A stretch of DNA of 64,000 nt from Planctomycetota bacterium (lineage in GTDB: Bacteria; Planctomycetota; Phycisphaerae; Tepidisphaerales; Tepidisphaeraceae): the NCBI GenBank assembly GCA_026693085.1, contig JAPLNB010000260.1, forward strand, positions 1 to 64,000. The letters are read 5' to 3'. The translations under genes and the position numbers were made by a program. Shown piece after piece: positions 38,194-47,021 of this stretch (its first letter is position 1; each line of letters opens with the position of its first letter). The notes below the pieces were generated by a model that was given only the letters and a program-made list of their open reading frames with translations, was not told where the DNA came from and did no database searches.

Positions 38194-39147
38194 ATGAAAG
38201 AACAGATACTGGCAAACACGCGGGCATCGCTATCAACAAGAAACACGGCACGCAGGCCGTCACGTCGGCAGTTCCTTGAGCGAACGGCTGCCCTTGCCGG
38301 GGCCGCGTTCTTGTCTCCGAGCCTTCTCTCCGCTGCTGAAACCGCGAAGGTACGAACAGCGGTGGACCAGGTGACGCTGGGCAAGACCGGTCTGAAGCTC
38401 AGCCGGCTGGGATTCGGCACGGGCACCAACAGCGGGAACGTGCAGAAGGCGCTGGGGCAGCAGGCATTCAACGACCTGGTCCGCTACGCCTACGATCGCG
38501 GCATTACCTATTTCGACTGCGCGCAAAGCTACGCGACCTTCGACTGGATTGGCGGCGCGATCAAGGGCCTGCCGCGTGAAAAACTCTTCATCCAGTCCAA
38601 AATCCCCGGCCAGCCGCAGGATGTGCTCAAGGCGATTGACCGCCACCGCCAGGCGTTCAATACCGACTACATCGACAGCATGCTCGTTCATTGCATGGTC
38701 AACGACGGCTGGACCGACCCGTGGAAGCGGATCATGGACGGCTTCAATGACGCCAAGGCGAAGAAGTGGATCAGCGCCAAAGGCGTTTCCTGCCACAGCC
38801 TGCCCGCGCTGCGCAGTGCCACCGCCTCGGATTGGACGGATGTCCATCTCGTGCGCGTCAACCCACAGGCCAAATGGATTGACGGCCCGGCACAAGACTG
38901 GAACAAGTCCGGCGACGACATCGCGCCGGTCCTTAAGGAAATCAAGACCATGCGTGCCAAGGGCCGCGGCGTCATTGGCATGAAACTCGTCGGAAACGGT
39001 GAGTTCCAGAATCCCGAAGATCGCGAAAAAGCCATTCGCTTCGTCATGGCCCAGCCCGAAATCGACGCCGTGGTTATCGGCTTCAAGAACACCAAGGAGG
39101 TTGACGAAGCCATTGAACGAATCAACCGCGCACTGGCAGCGGGTTAA
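38194..39147 (+). CDS. Aldo/keto reductase, Tat-exported
   Basis: 317 residues with a twin-arginine signal (SRRQFLERTAAL, residues 23-34, cleavage near SAAE). The catalytic tetrad is D108, Y113 (YFDCAQSYATF), K136 (FIQSKIPGQ) and H166 (SMLVHCM). The C-terminal end VVIGFKNTKEVDEAI fits the NADPH-binding region of the family. This branch lacks the four-cysteine ferredoxin tail of some relatives. GGAGAGCG precedes the ATG. The exported location parallels the Gfo/Idh enzymes at 2507 and 4852. Confidence 0.88.
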   Translation: MKEQILANTRASLSTRNTARRPSRRQFLERTAALAGAAFLSPSLLSAAETAKVRTAVDQVTLGKTGLKLSRLGFGTGTNSGNVQKALGQQAFNDLVRYAYDRGITYFDCAQSYATFDWIGGAIKGLPREKLFIQSKIPGQPQDVLKAIDRHRQAFNTDYIDSMLVHCMVNDGWTDPWKRIMDGFNDAKAKKWISAKGVSCHSLPALRSATASDWTDVHLVRVNPQAKWIDGPAQDWNKSGDDIAPVLKEIKTMRAKGRGVIGMKLVGNGEFQNPEDREKAIRFVMAQPEIDAVVIGFKNTKEVDEAIERINRALAAG

Positions 39148-39215
39148 GCTGCCTCGCCGCCTCCTGGCGGGCGGAAGAGAGTCGCCCTGTGGGTGATTGG
39201 GGAGTGCGGGGGCCG

Positions 39216-39221
39216 TATAAT
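39216..39221 (+). promoter_or_regulatory. Consensus -10 box seven bases before recO
   Basis: A perfect TATAAT ends seven bases before the recO ATG (39229). A transcript starting at the usual distance would begin at or within a base or two of the start codon, giving a leaderless mRNA. The -35 region is poor (TTGGGG at 13-bp spacing), so the assignment is tentative. Confidence 0.45.
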
Positions 39222-39228
39222 CCGGGTT

Positions 39229-40026
39229 ATGGCATTCGTGCAGGATCGGTGTGTTTGTTTGAGGAAGGTGGAGTACAGCGAGACGTCGCAGATATTGACG
39301 TTGTTTGGGCGGAAGCATGGGGTCGTTCGGGTGATTGCCAGGGGGGCGCACCGAAAAACCAAGGCTGGGGCGAGCAAGTTCGGCGGCGGAGTGGACCTGC
39401 TGGATGTGGGCGAGGCCGTGTTTACGGATCGGCCAGAGAAGGAAATGGCAACGCTCACCGAATGGGAGCTTCGCGAGGGACATCTGGAAATGCGCAAGAG
39501 CCTGAGAGGGTTGTACCTGGGTTTCTATGCGGCCGAGCTGGTCAGCCTGCTCATTGAGGAACACGATCCGCATCCGGAGCTGTTCGGCCGGCTGGAATCG
39601 ACGCTGCTGGAATTGGGGACGCCTCGGGTGGAACAAACGTTTGTGGCGTTTGAGATGGATCTGCTGCGGGAAACGGGGTATCTGCCGGAGTTGGGGGCGT
39701 GCGTGTCGTGCGGGGGGCCGGTTGGGGGGAATGCAACCGTGTCGTTCGTGCCGGCGCGCGGGGGAATGGTCTGCCGAAACTGTGAGGCGGAGTTTCCGCA
39801 TCGGGCGGCGATCAATGGCCGGCTGCTGGCGGTGTTGCAGTACGTGATGAAGGTGAATGGGCAGGAGTCGAGGCGGCTGCCTGGCCTAACACGGCATCAG
39901 ACCGATCCGATCAACCGGGTGCTGGCGGATCACGTCGAGCACACGCTGGGACGCCGATTGAGGACGAGGAAGTTCGCGGAGATGGCGCGCACGGCCCGCA
40001 TGCCACGACAGTCGAAAGTGCTGTAG
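39229..40026 (+). CDS. recO: DNA repair protein RecO
   Basis: Mediator of RecA loading in the RecFOR pathway; 265 residues. The OB-fold N-terminus reads VRKVEYSETSQILTLFG-like (CLRKVEYSETSQILTLFGRK). A helical domain follows, with a zinc-binding set CVSCGG and CRNCE near 160-185. No ribosome site precedes the chosen ATG, which fits leaderless expression from the TATAAT at 39216. The frame is open 12 codons further upstream but without features. Confidence 0.93.
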   Translation: MAFVQDRCVCLRKVEYSETSQILTLFGRKHGVVRVIARGAHRKTKAGASKFGGGVDLLDVGEAVFTDRPEKEMATLTEWELREGHLEMRKSLRGLYLGFYAAELVSLLIEEHDPHPELFGRLESTLLELGTPRVEQTFVAFEMDLLRETGYLPELGACVSCGGPVGGNATVSFVPARGGMVCRNCEAEFPHRAAINGRLLAVLQYVMKVNGQESRRLPGLTRHQTDPINRVLADHVEHTLGRRLRTRKFAEMARTARMPRQSKVL

Positions 40027-40120
40027 GGTAGCCAAGTGCTTGAGCGTTGTTTGAAGAGGGGGTTGAGGTATGATCCGGTTTTGCTGAAGCGGGTTGGGAG
40101 CTTTGCGGCCAGTTGCGCAG

Positions 40121-40165
40121 AACCCTCACCCCGACCCTCTCCCGGAGTACCGGGCGACGGGGGAA
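40121..40165. repeat. REP-like intergenic palindromic repeat
   Basis: Sequence running aaccctcaccccgaccctct, then cccggagtaccgggcgacgg. The core cccgg-agta-ccggg is a small inverted repeat within a C/G-rich frame. A shorter relative lies at 41185-41215, after pyrF. Sequences of this type are known to me as dispersed intergenic repeats in planctomycete genomes; copy number here must be counted genome-wide. Confidence 0.6.
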
Positions 40166-40195
40166 AAGACCTGCGTCCCCTTTTTTGGAGATGCG

Positions 40196-41128
40196 ATGGC
40201 GGAGACGTTTGCGGATCGGTTGGTGGCGGCGATTGACCAGAAGAAGGCGCCAATCTGTGTGGGAGTTGATCCGATCTTTGAGATGTTGCCCGATGCGGTG
40301 GCGGGGAGCTGCGAAGACCGCGATGCGAATGATGCCGAGGGGGCGATCGATGCGATATTCGATTTCACGGCGGCGGTGCTGAAGATCGTGGCACCGCTGG
40401 TGCCGGTTGTGAAGTTCCAGTCGGCGTATTTTGAGAAGTACTACGCGGAGGGGGTGGAGGCCTATTACTCGCTGGTGCAGGAGGCGAAGGAACTGGGGCT
40501 GCTGGTGATTGGGGATGTGAAGCGAGGGGATATTGGATCAACGGCGTCGGCATATGCGGCGGGGCATTTGGCGGATGGGCCTTATGGGGAGCAGGACGAG
40601 ATGGTCACGCCGGACGCGATTACGGTGAATCCGATGTTGGGGCTGGATACGCTGGAGCCGTTTGTGAAGACGGCCAAGGAGTACAGGAAGGGGCTGTTTG
40701 TCTTGGTGAGAACAAGCAATCCGGGGTCGGCGGATTTTCAGGATGTGTTGTTGCAAGATGGGCGGAGCTGGTCGGAGATGGTGGCGGACAAGTTGGCGCC
40801 CGTTGCGGAGGGAATGGTGGGAGCGAGCGGGTTTAGTTCGATTGGGGCCGTCGTGGGGGCGACGCAGACACACACGATGGAGAGTTTGAGGAAGCGGCTG
40901 CCGAAGTCGATCTTTTTGTTGCCAGGGTATGGGGCGCAGGGGGCAACGGCGGAGATGACGCGCGCGGCGTTCATCAATGGCCAGGGGGCGATTGTGTCGG
41001 CGAGCCGGTCGATTCTGTATGCGCATCGGGAGAAAAAGTATGAGGGGGTGGGGGATTGGAAGAAGTGCGTCGAGCGGGCGGTGGTGGATATGAGGGGGGA
41101 TTTGGTGGGCGTCGTGGAAAAGGCGTAG
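40196..41128 (+). CDS. pyrF: Orotidine 5'-phosphate decarboxylase
   Basis: Last step of UMP synthesis; 310 residues, so of the longer type 2 subfamily. Substrate-pocket and catalytic residues are visible in VGVDPIFEMLP, VPVVKFQSAYFEKY and GDVKRGDIGST (catalytic K109 with its partner aspartates). LLPGYGAQGAT marks the phosphate-binding loop. TTTTGGAG lies five bases before ATG 40196. No other pyr gene is near. Confidence 0.96.
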   Translation: MAETFADRLVAAIDQKKAPICVGVDPIFEMLPDAVAGSCEDRDANDAEGAIDAIFDFTAAVLKIVAPLVPVVKFQSAYFEKYYAEGVEAYYSLVQEAKELGLLVIGDVKRGDIGSTASAYAAGHLADGPYGEQDEMVTPDAITVNPMLGLDTLEPFVKTAKEYRKGLFVLVRTSNPGSADFQDVLLQDGRSWSEMVADKLAPVAEGMVGASGFSSIGAVVGATQTHTMESLRKRLPKSIFLLPGYGAQGATAEMTRAAFINGQGAIVSASRSILYAHREKKYEGVGDWKKCVERAVVDMRGDLVGVVEKA

Positions 41129-41184
41129 TGTGGCGGATTGCCTGCGAGACTCACATGAAGAAATGAGCGGCATGCATTAGCATA

Positions 41185-41215
41185 CCCCCTACCGGAGTAC
41201 CCGGCGAGGGGGAAG
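41185..41215. repeat. Second, shorter REP-like copy
   Basis: ccccctaccggagtacccgg, then cgaggggg. It shares the cgg-agtac-ccgg-cga-ggg pattern of 40121-40165 with changes in the arm. The two copies flank pyrF. It sits 35 bases before murD. Confidence 0.5.
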
Positions 41216-41249
41216 AAGGGATTACGGAAGACTGAAAGCTGGATGGAAC

Positions 41250-42578
41250 ATGAATAGCGGTGAACTGAAGGGCAAACGCGTTGTGGTGCAGGGCCTCGGC
41301 CGGTTCGGTGGGGGAATTGCCGTTTCTAAGTGGCTGGTGGAGCAGGGGGCGAGCGTGTTGGTGACCGATCAGGCCAACGCGGAGGTGTTGGCGTCATCGA
41401 TGAAGGAGTTGGAGGGGTTGCCGATCGAGTATCGGCTGGGGGAGCATCGGGAAGAGGACTTTGCGGGGGCGGATTTGGTGGTGCCGTCGCCAGCGGTGCC
41501 GCCGGGGAATGCGTTTCTGACGGCGGCGAGGGAGAAGGGGGTGCCGATTACGACCGAGATTCGGTTGTTCATTGAGAGGTGTCCTGCGAGGATCATCGGC
41601 ATCACCGGGACGAAGGGCAAATCGACTACGACGGCGCTATTGGGGAGGATGTTGGAGAAGAAGTATACAACTTGGGTGGGGGGAAATATCGGCAAGTCGC
41701 TTTTGTTTGAACTGCCGCGGATTGAGACCGGGCATCTGGTGGTGCTGGAGCTGTCGAGCTTCATGCTTGAGTATCTGGGGCAGACAAAATGGTCGCCGCA
41801 TGTGGCGGTGGTGACGTTGATCGCGACGGATCATCTGGATCGGCACGGGACGTTTGAAAATTATGTCGAGGCGAAGAAGAACATGCTGCGGTATCAGACG
41901 ACGACTGATTTCGCGGTGTTGAATGAGATGTGCAGGGATTTGAGCCAGTTCATAAGCGCTACGCCGGCCAAGGTGATCCTTTATGGGCTGGAGAATCGCA
42001 AGCGCTTTGAGTTGAAACTGCCGGGGGAACACAACCAGCTCAATGCGCAGGCGGCGTTCGCGGCGGCGGGGGTGTTTGATGTGTCGTGGGCCGAGGCGCA
42101 GGAGGCGGTGCGGGGCTTCGGCGGGCTGCCGCATCGGCTGCAGTTGGTGCATGAGCATCGCGGGGTGAAGTATTACAACGATTCGATCGCGACGATTCCG
42201 GAGGCGGCCGTCGCAGCGATGGAGTCGTTTGAGCCCAAGCGAGTGATCCAGATTGTGGGGGGATATGACAAGCATATCCCGTTGACGGCGATGTGTGCGG
42301 CGCTGGTCGAGCGGGCGAAGGCGGTCTTGTGCATCGGCAAGACCGGGGCAACCATCGCCAAGACCATTCTCGACGCTCAGACAGCACATGATTCGCCAAA
42401 GACGGCCGGGGCGGGGGTGTATGAGTGTGGAGATCTGCCGACGGCGATGAAGGTGGCCAGACAGATCGCGACAGGGGGCGATGTGGTGCTGCTTTCCACA
42501 GGATGCGCCAGCTATGACCAGTTCCCGAACTTCGAGGTGAGGGGCGAGATGTTTGTGAAGCTGGCGAGGGAGGGGTAG
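41250..42578 (+). CDS. murD: UDP-N-acetylmuramoyl-L-alanine--D-glutamate ligase
   Basis: Adds D-glutamate to UDP-MurNAc-L-Ala in peptidoglycan synthesis; 442 residues. The N-terminal Rossmann domain has GLGRFGGGIAVSKWL. The central ATPase shows GTKGKST at 120-126 and the DHLDRHGTFENYVEAK block. The C-terminal domain has GGYDKHIPL and LLSTGCASYDQFPNFEVRG. No other mur gene is in the window. Presence argues that this organism makes peptidoglycan, which was once doubted for planctomycetes. Confidence 0.95.
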   Translation: MNSGELKGKRVVVQGLGRFGGGIAVSKWLVEQGASVLVTDQANAEVLASSMKELEGLPIEYRLGEHREEDFAGADLVVPSPAVPPGNAFLTAAREKGVPITTEIRLFIERCPARIIGITGTKGKSTTTALLGRMLEKKYTTWVGGNIGKSLLFELPRIETGHLVVLELSSFMLEYLGQTKWSPHVAVVTLIATDHLDRHGTFENYVEAKKNMLRYQTTTDFAVLNEMCRDLSQFISATPAKVILYGLENRKRFELKLPGEHNQLNAQAAFAAAGVFDVSWAEAQEAVRGFGGLPHRLQLVHEHRGVKYYNDSIATIPEAAVAAMESFEPKRVIQIVGGYDKHIPLTAMCAALVERAKAVLCIGKTGATIAKTILDAQTAHDSPKTAGAGVYECGDLPTAMKVARQIATGGDVVLLSTGCASYDQFPNFEVRGEMFVKLAREG

Positions 42579-42656
42579 CTCAACACGGAGGATACGGAGG
42601 TTGATTGTCGTTTGTTGTTTTTTGATTATTGTTGGTCGTTGGCTGGTGGGTTGCTC

Positions 42657-43481
42657 ATGAGCAGACGGGCGAGAGATTCTGAGGCCTCGCGGCGCTACCA
42701 CGATCGCGTGGCGGGAAATTATGACCGCATCTATGACGATGCGTATTGGGAGTTTCATGACGAGCTGACCTGGCGGGCGATCAAGCCGTTTGTGCCGCGC
42801 GATCTGTCAGAGAAGTGCCTGGATCTGGGGTGCGGGACGGGGAAGTGGGGGTTGAAGTTGCTCAAGACGGGGTTGTGCACAACGTTTGTTGATCACTCGG
42901 CGGGGATGATCGAGCAGACGCGGACAAAGGTCCAGGCCATGGGGCCCAGGGCGAAGAAAGCGACACTGCTGGTGGCGGATATTGTGGATCTGTCGGCGTT
43001 GGAGGCGCCTCAGTTCTCGCTGGTGGTGGCGATGGGAGATCCGTTGTCGATCTGCTCGGATCCAGCCAGGGCGGTGAGGGAAATCTGGCGAGTGATGAAG
43101 CCGGGGGGCGTCGTGATTGCGACGGCGGACAGCAAGGTGGCGGCGGTCGATCACTTTCTGGAAAAAGGGGACGTAGAAGGGCTCGAAAAGTTTGTGCGGA
43201 CCTCGCGGACGCGCTGGCTGACGGATGACGCCAGGGAGCAGTTTGAGCTGACGATGTTCACGCCGGGGACGCTGCGGGCGATCTTCGAGAGGGCGGGGTT
43301 TGACGTGGTATCGGTGGTGGGGAAGACCATCCTGCCGATCCGGAAGCACCAGACCATTCTTGCGAAGGAGGGGTACATGGAACGTCTGTTGACGCTCGAG
43401 CATGAGCTGGCGAAGGATCAGTCGGCGGCGGGGAAAGCGTCCCACTTGCAGATCACGGCAAGGAAGCCGGCAGTGCTCTAA
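42657..43481 (+). CDS. SAM-dependent methyltransferase
   Basis: Class I methyltransferase, 274 residues. SAM-binding motif I is CLDLGCGTGKWGLKLL near 57-72, post-motif region DHSAGMIEQTR and motif IV VVAMGDPLS. The N-terminus YHDRVAGNYDRIYDDAYWEF resembles UbiE/YcgJ-like enzymes. The substrate is unknown. ATG 42657 follows GGTGGG; the frame extends 15 codons further upstream. Its stop overlaps that of the convergent FAH gene. Confidence 0.82.
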   Translation: MSRRARDSEASRRYHDRVAGNYDRIYDDAYWEFHDELTWRAIKPFVPRDLSEKCLDLGCGTGKWGLKLLKTGLCTTFVDHSAGMIEQTRTKVQAMGPRAKKATLLVADIVDLSALEAPQFSLVVAMGDPLSICSDPARAVREIWRVMKPGGVVIATADSKVAAVDHFLEKGDVEGLEKFVRTSRTRWLTDDAREQFELTMFTPGTLRAIFERAGFDVVSVVGKTILPIRKHQTILAKEGYMERLLTLEHELAKDQSAAGKASHLQITARKPAVL

Positions 43482-44290
43482 TCGGTCCCGGGCGGCTCGG
43501 GGCGGACGGGGTTTTCCAGGCGGCCGATTTGCTCTATCTCGATGGTGATGGTGTCGTTCGGTTGCAGCCACACGGGGGGAGTGCGGGCCATGCCGACCCC
43601 TTGCGGGGTGCCGGTGAGGATTACCGTCCCGGGGCGGAGGGTTAGGGTGCTCGAGAGGCTTTCGATCAACGCGGGGACGTCGAAAATCATGTCGGCCGTC
43701 GTGTGGTCCTGCATGATCTGCCCGTTGAGCGTGGTCCGCAGGTGCAACGCATTGGGGTTCGTGATCTCGTCCCTCGTCACGATCCAAGGCCCCAGCGGGC
43801 AGAACCCGTCGAACGATTTGCCGCGGGCCCACTGGCCGCCGCCCAGTTCTTTCTGGCGTTGCCAATCGCGGGCGGAGACGTCGTTGGCAATCGTGTACCC
43901 AAAGACGTAGTCCAGTGCGCGGGCGCGGGAGACGTATTTGGCGGTCTTGCCGATGACGATGGCCAGTTCCCCTTCGTAGTCGATCATCCGGGATCGGCGG
44001 GGAATGAGGATGGGATCGAACGGATTGTTGAGGGTGTTTCCGGCCTTGATGAACAGCACCGGATGCTCGGGGACAGGGGCGCCGCTTTCCTTGGCGTGTT
44101 CGCGGTAGTTCAGGCCGATGCAGAAAATGTCGGTGGGGACCAGCGGCGCCAGGAGCTTCTCGATTCTCACTCGGCGGGTGGTGAGCCGGTGGAGGCCGAA
44201 GGGGTCGCCATCAATGACCAAAGCCGTTGAGTCGTCGAGCATCTGGCCGAAATGAATCTTGCCGGCGGACAAGAAGCGGGCGATTCGCAT
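43478..44290 (-). CDS. Fumarylacetoacetate hydrolase family protein
   Basis: Metal-dependent C-C bond hydrolase or decarboxylase family, 270 residues. The FAH fold blocks are FCIGLNYREHAKESG, PVLFIKAGNTL, DYEGELAIVIGK (metal-binding acidic residues), FDGFCPLGPWIV and a C-terminal PGTVILTGTPQGVG. The usual activity is on acylpyruvates or oxalocrotonate-type products of aromatic breakdown; the substrate is not fixed by sequence. AGGAG lies five bases before the ATG. Its start is back to back with a beta-glucosidase remnant. Confidence 0.9.
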   Translation of the reverse strand: MRIARFLSAGKIHFGQMLDDSTALVIDGDPFGLHRLTTRRVRIEKLLAPLVPTDIFCIGLNYREHAKESGAPVPEHPVLFIKAGNTLNNPFDPILIPRRSRMIDYEGELAIVIGKTAKYVSRARALDYVFGYTIANDVSARDWQRQKELGGGQWARGKSFDGFCPLGPWIVTRDEITNPNALHLRTTLNGQIMQDHTTADMIFDVPALIESLSSTLTLRPGTVILTGTPQGVGMARTPPVWLQPNDTITIEIEQIGRLENPVRPEPPGTD

Positions 44291-44304
44291 AGTTCTCCTT
44301 TGTG

Positions 44305-44445
44305 CTGGGTAATTATATCGATTGGCCCGAGGGGTATGGCAAGCGGTTTCGGATCGTCTACACCGACTATGAGACGCAGAAACGCATTCCCAAGCTCAGC
44401 GCGCACTGGTATGCGGAGGTGATTCGGCAGAATCGGGTGGTGTAA
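44305..44445 (+). pseudogene. C-terminal remnant of a GH1 beta-glucosidase
   Basis: Forty-six codons from CTG 44305 to TAA 44445 read [20 protein letters not shown] then [20 protein letters not shown] and RQNRVV. This matches the C-terminus of family 1 beta-glucosidases, normally DNFEWAEGYxxRFGLVYVDY then KTQKRTPKxSAxWY. No start codon or upstream part of the enzyme exists; the adjoining sequence is the 5' end of the FAH gene on the other strand. A truncated leftover, clearly recognisable despite its size. Confidence 0.75.
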
Positions 44446-44637
44446 GAAAGGGACAGGGGTGCGGGACCAGTCGTCAGCCAGCGAACAGGTTGCCCTTGTA
44501 TGGGGTGTGAGTTTGGACTAGGATTCGCCCCTTCGTCCGCCGTGGAAAGACCGTACTTGCGCGCTGTCGTTGGCGCAAGACTTGTTGGATCAAATGGTTA
44601 CGGTTGGCGGCACCGGAAAGAGCAGTTGGAGCCAGCC

Positions 44638-45678
44638 GTGATCATCGTCATGAAACCGAATGCCCCTGACGCCGCGATTGATCGTGTGGCGGCGGAGATC
44701 GAGCGGATGGGGGCCAAGCCGCACCTGTCCCGCGGGCAGTTCCGGACGGTCATCGGGGCGGTCGGGGAAGAGGCGAATATTGACCAGAGCCATCTGGCGG
44801 CGCTTGATGGAGTCGAGCGGGTCGTCCCGATCATGAAGCCGTACAAGCTCGCCAGCCGCGAGTTTCATGAGGATGATTCGGTCGTCGAGGTAGGGGGCAA
44901 GGCGACCGCTAAGGTGAAGATCGGGGGGAAGCACGCAGTGTGCATCGCAGGACCGTGCACGGTTGAAAATGAGGACATGTTCTATCGCATTGCCCGGGAG
45001 GTGCGCGATCGCGGCGCGGCAATGCTGCGGGGCGGGGCGTTTAAGCCGCGGACAAGTCCCTATTCGTTCCAGGGGCTCGGTGAGCCGGCGCTGAAATGGA
45101 TGCGGGCGTGCGGTGATGAGCTGAAGATGCCGATCTGCACCGAAGTGATGGACACCCGGCAGGTGGAGCTGATCGAGAAATACACCGACGCGTTTCAGAT
45201 CGGGGCGCGAAACATGCAGAATTTCGATCTGCTGCGCGAGGTCGGCAAGACGCAGAAGCCGGTGATTCTGAAGCGGGGATTGGCGGCGACGGTAAAAGAC
45301 TGGCTGCTGTCGGCCGAGTACGTTCTGAGCCAGGGAAATCGGAGCGTGGTGCTGTGCGAGCGGGGGATCAAGACGTTCGAGGACAGCATTCGGTACTCGC
45401 TGGACATCACCTCGGTGCCGGTGATCAATGAATGGTCGCATCTGCCGGTGATTGTCGATCCAAGCCATGCAGCCGGGCGGCGGGACCTGGTGGCCGCCAT
45501 CGCGGCAGCGGGCATGGCGGCAGGGGCGCACGGGATTATCGTCGAGGTTCACTACTGTCCGTCGGAAGCGCAGTGCGACGGGCCGCAAGCGCTGCTGCCG
45601 GACCAATTCGCCGAGATGATGGGACAGTTGAAACAGATCGTGCGGGTTTTTAAGAGGGAGTTTGCATCGACGATGTAG
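44638..45678 (+). CDS. aroF: 3-deoxy-7-phosphoheptulonate synthase (AroF/AroG type I-beta)
   Basis: First step of aromatic amino acid synthesis: phosphoenolpyruvate plus erythrose 4-phosphate. 346 residues. It belongs to the type I-beta class (as in Thermotoga), shown by an N-terminal ferredoxin-like regulatory domain (residues 1-70). The catalytic part has CIAGPCTVEN, RGGAFKPRTSPYSFQGLG and VDPSHAAGRRDLV. The GTG at 44638 (IIVMKPNAP) follows GGAG by six bases and matches family N-termini; an ATG lies four codons later. aroB at 52795 is the next pathway step. Confidence 0.94.
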   Translation: MIIVMKPNAPDAAIDRVAAEIERMGAKPHLSRGQFRTVIGAVGEEANIDQSHLAALDGVERVVPIMKPYKLASREFHEDDSVVEVGGKATAKVKIGGKHAVCIAGPCTVENEDMFYRIAREVRDRGAAMLRGGAFKPRTSPYSFQGLGEPALKWMRACGDELKMPICTEVMDTRQVELIEKYTDAFQIGARNMQNFDLLREVGKTQKPVILKRGLAATVKDWLLSAEYVLSQGNRSVVLCERGIKTFEDSIRYSLDITSVPVINEWSHLPVIVDPSHAAGRRDLVAAIAAAGMAAGAHGIIVEVHYCPSEAQCDGPQALLPDQFAEMMGQLKQIVRVFKREFASTM

Positions 45679-45683
45679 TCAGT

Positions 45684-45701
45684 GGTGTGCTGAAGCACAC
45701 C
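45684..45701. terminator. Hairpin after DAHP synthase
   Basis: ggtgtgct and agcacacc form a perfect 8-bp stem around GA, five bases after the stop codon, with CTGCTTTAC downstream. T-richness is weak, so it may be a terminator or another member of the 2-nt-centre hairpin set at 3926 and 33563. Confidence 0.5.
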
Positions 45702-45743
45702 CTGCTTTACGCAAAATCAGAAGCGAGGGAATAGGAGCACCTT

Positions 45744-46490
45744 ATGGCTCGCACATCATTTGTTGCCGGTAACTGGAAAATGAACACGAACAAGGCGACC
45801 GCCGTGGAGTTGGCCAAGGCCGTCGCCAAGGGCGCACCGACGCGGGTGGACGTGGGCGTGGCGCCGCCGTTTGTTTACCTGCACGCGGTGGGACAGGCGC
45901 TGGCGGGATCGAAGGTGCTGTTGGGCGCGCAGGATGTGTATTTTGAGAAGAACGGCGCGTTCACCGGCGAGATTTCGGTCGAAATGCTGAAGGATCTGGG
46001 GGTCCGGTTCTGCCTGACAGGCCACAGCGAGCGCCGGCATGTGATCGGCGAGTCGTCGGCCTTGGTAGCGCGCAAAGCCGAAGCCGTGTACGCCGGTGGG
46101 CTGATCCTCATCCACTGCGTCGGCGAAAAACTCGAACAGCGGGACGCCAACCAGACGCTGCAAGTCGTGCAGGCCCAGCTCAATGAGCTGTCGCGGAAGA
46201 TGGATGACCCTGCCCGGATGGTGATCGCTTATGAGCCGGTGTGGGCGATCGGGACCGGGCGAAATGCCACGGACCAGCAGGCGCAGGAGGTTCACGCGTT
46301 TATTCGCCAGACCCTCGGCACGATGTGGAACAAGGACTACGCCGACCGCGTACGCATTCAGTACGGCGGCAGCATGAAGCCCGAGAATGCCAAGTCGCTT
46401 ACGAGCCAGACGGATGTCGATGGCGGGCTCATCGGCGGGGCGGCGTTGAAAGCGGATGCGTTTTTGGCGATTGTGAACGCGGCCAAGTAA
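45744..46490 (+). CDS. tpiA: Triosephosphate isomerase
   Basis: Interconverts dihydroxyacetone phosphate and glyceraldehyde 3-phosphate; 248 residues. Catalytic residues are N10 and K12 (GNWKMNTNK), H94 (LTGHSERR) and E164 (IAYEPVWAIGTG). The phosphate loop IQYGGSMKPENA and GGLIGGAALK complete the barrel. GGAGCACCTT before ATG 45744 serves as ribosome site. Between DAHP synthase and secG. Confidence 0.97.
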   Translation: MARTSFVAGNWKMNTNKATAVELAKAVAKGAPTRVDVGVAPPFVYLHAVGQALAGSKVLLGAQDVYFEKNGAFTGEISVEMLKDLGVRFCLTGHSERRHVIGESSALVARKAEAVYAGGLILIHCVGEKLEQRDANQTLQVVQAQLNELSRKMDDPARMVIAYEPVWAIGTGRNATDQQAQEVHAFIRQTLGTMWNKDYADRVRIQYGGSMKPENAKSLTSQTDVDGGLIGGAALKADAFLAIVNAAK

Positions 46491-46553
46491 ACCATCGGCG
46501 GCTTCCTGCCGCGGATCATTGGGCCAAGAGCGGCCAGGTCTTGCGTCGGACGG

Positions 46554-46583
46554 TTGCTAAACCATGCCTGTGCGTGGTATTAT
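46554..46583 (+). promoter_or_regulatory. Candidate secG promoter
   Basis: TTGCTA at 46554-46559, an 18-bp spacer and TATTAT at 46578-46583 form a plausible sigma-70 type promoter ending about 45 bases before the secG ATG. The match is two bases short of consensus at each box. Confidence 0.45.
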
Positions 46584-46628
46584 CTCCTGTTCGGACGTAC
46601 GTTTTCGCCTGATTCGATTGGAGCCGAC

Positions 46629-46946
46629 ATGTTTAGTGCGGTGTTCTATATCCTGATGATCCTGTTCATTTTCGTTGCTCTGATCCTGATTCTGCTGATC
46701 CTGATTCAGAAGGGTCGTGGTGGCGGGCTCGCCAGCGCCTTTGGCGGTATGGGTGGGAATACGGCGTTCGGATCCAAGACCGGCGACGTGCTCACATGGG
46801 CAACGAGCGTCATTTTTGGCATTTTTCTCTTGCTGGCGATCATTTTGAACCTGCTGGCAAACAAATATGGCACTTCACCTGCTGCGAATGCCAGCGGCAG
46901 CACCACGCCAGTCCAAACACCCGCCGGCCCGCCCGTCGAGCAATAG
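46629..46946 (+). CDS. secG: Preprotein translocase subunit SecG
   Basis: Small auxiliary subunit of the SecYEG channel; 105 residues. Two transmembrane segments (about 2-24 and 57-78) surround the conserved loop [18 protein letters not shown]. The C-terminal tail is rich in Ala, Ser, Thr and Pro ([14 protein letters not shown]). The start at 46629 gives [12 protein letters not shown]; the longer frame would place a non-hydrophobic stretch first. Downstream of tpiA as in many genomes. Confidence 0.93.
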   Translation: MFSAVFYILMILFIFVALILILLILIQKGRGGGLASAFGGMGGNTAFGSKTGDVLTWATSVIFGIFLLLAIILNLLANKYGTSPAANASGSTTPVQTPAGPPVEQ

Positions 46947-47021
46947 TGGGCATAGAGCTATGGCGTTTCTCTTGCCAAATGTGCTTTGTCGTTGTTCGCC
47001 TTAACCCCCGAGGTCCATTTC

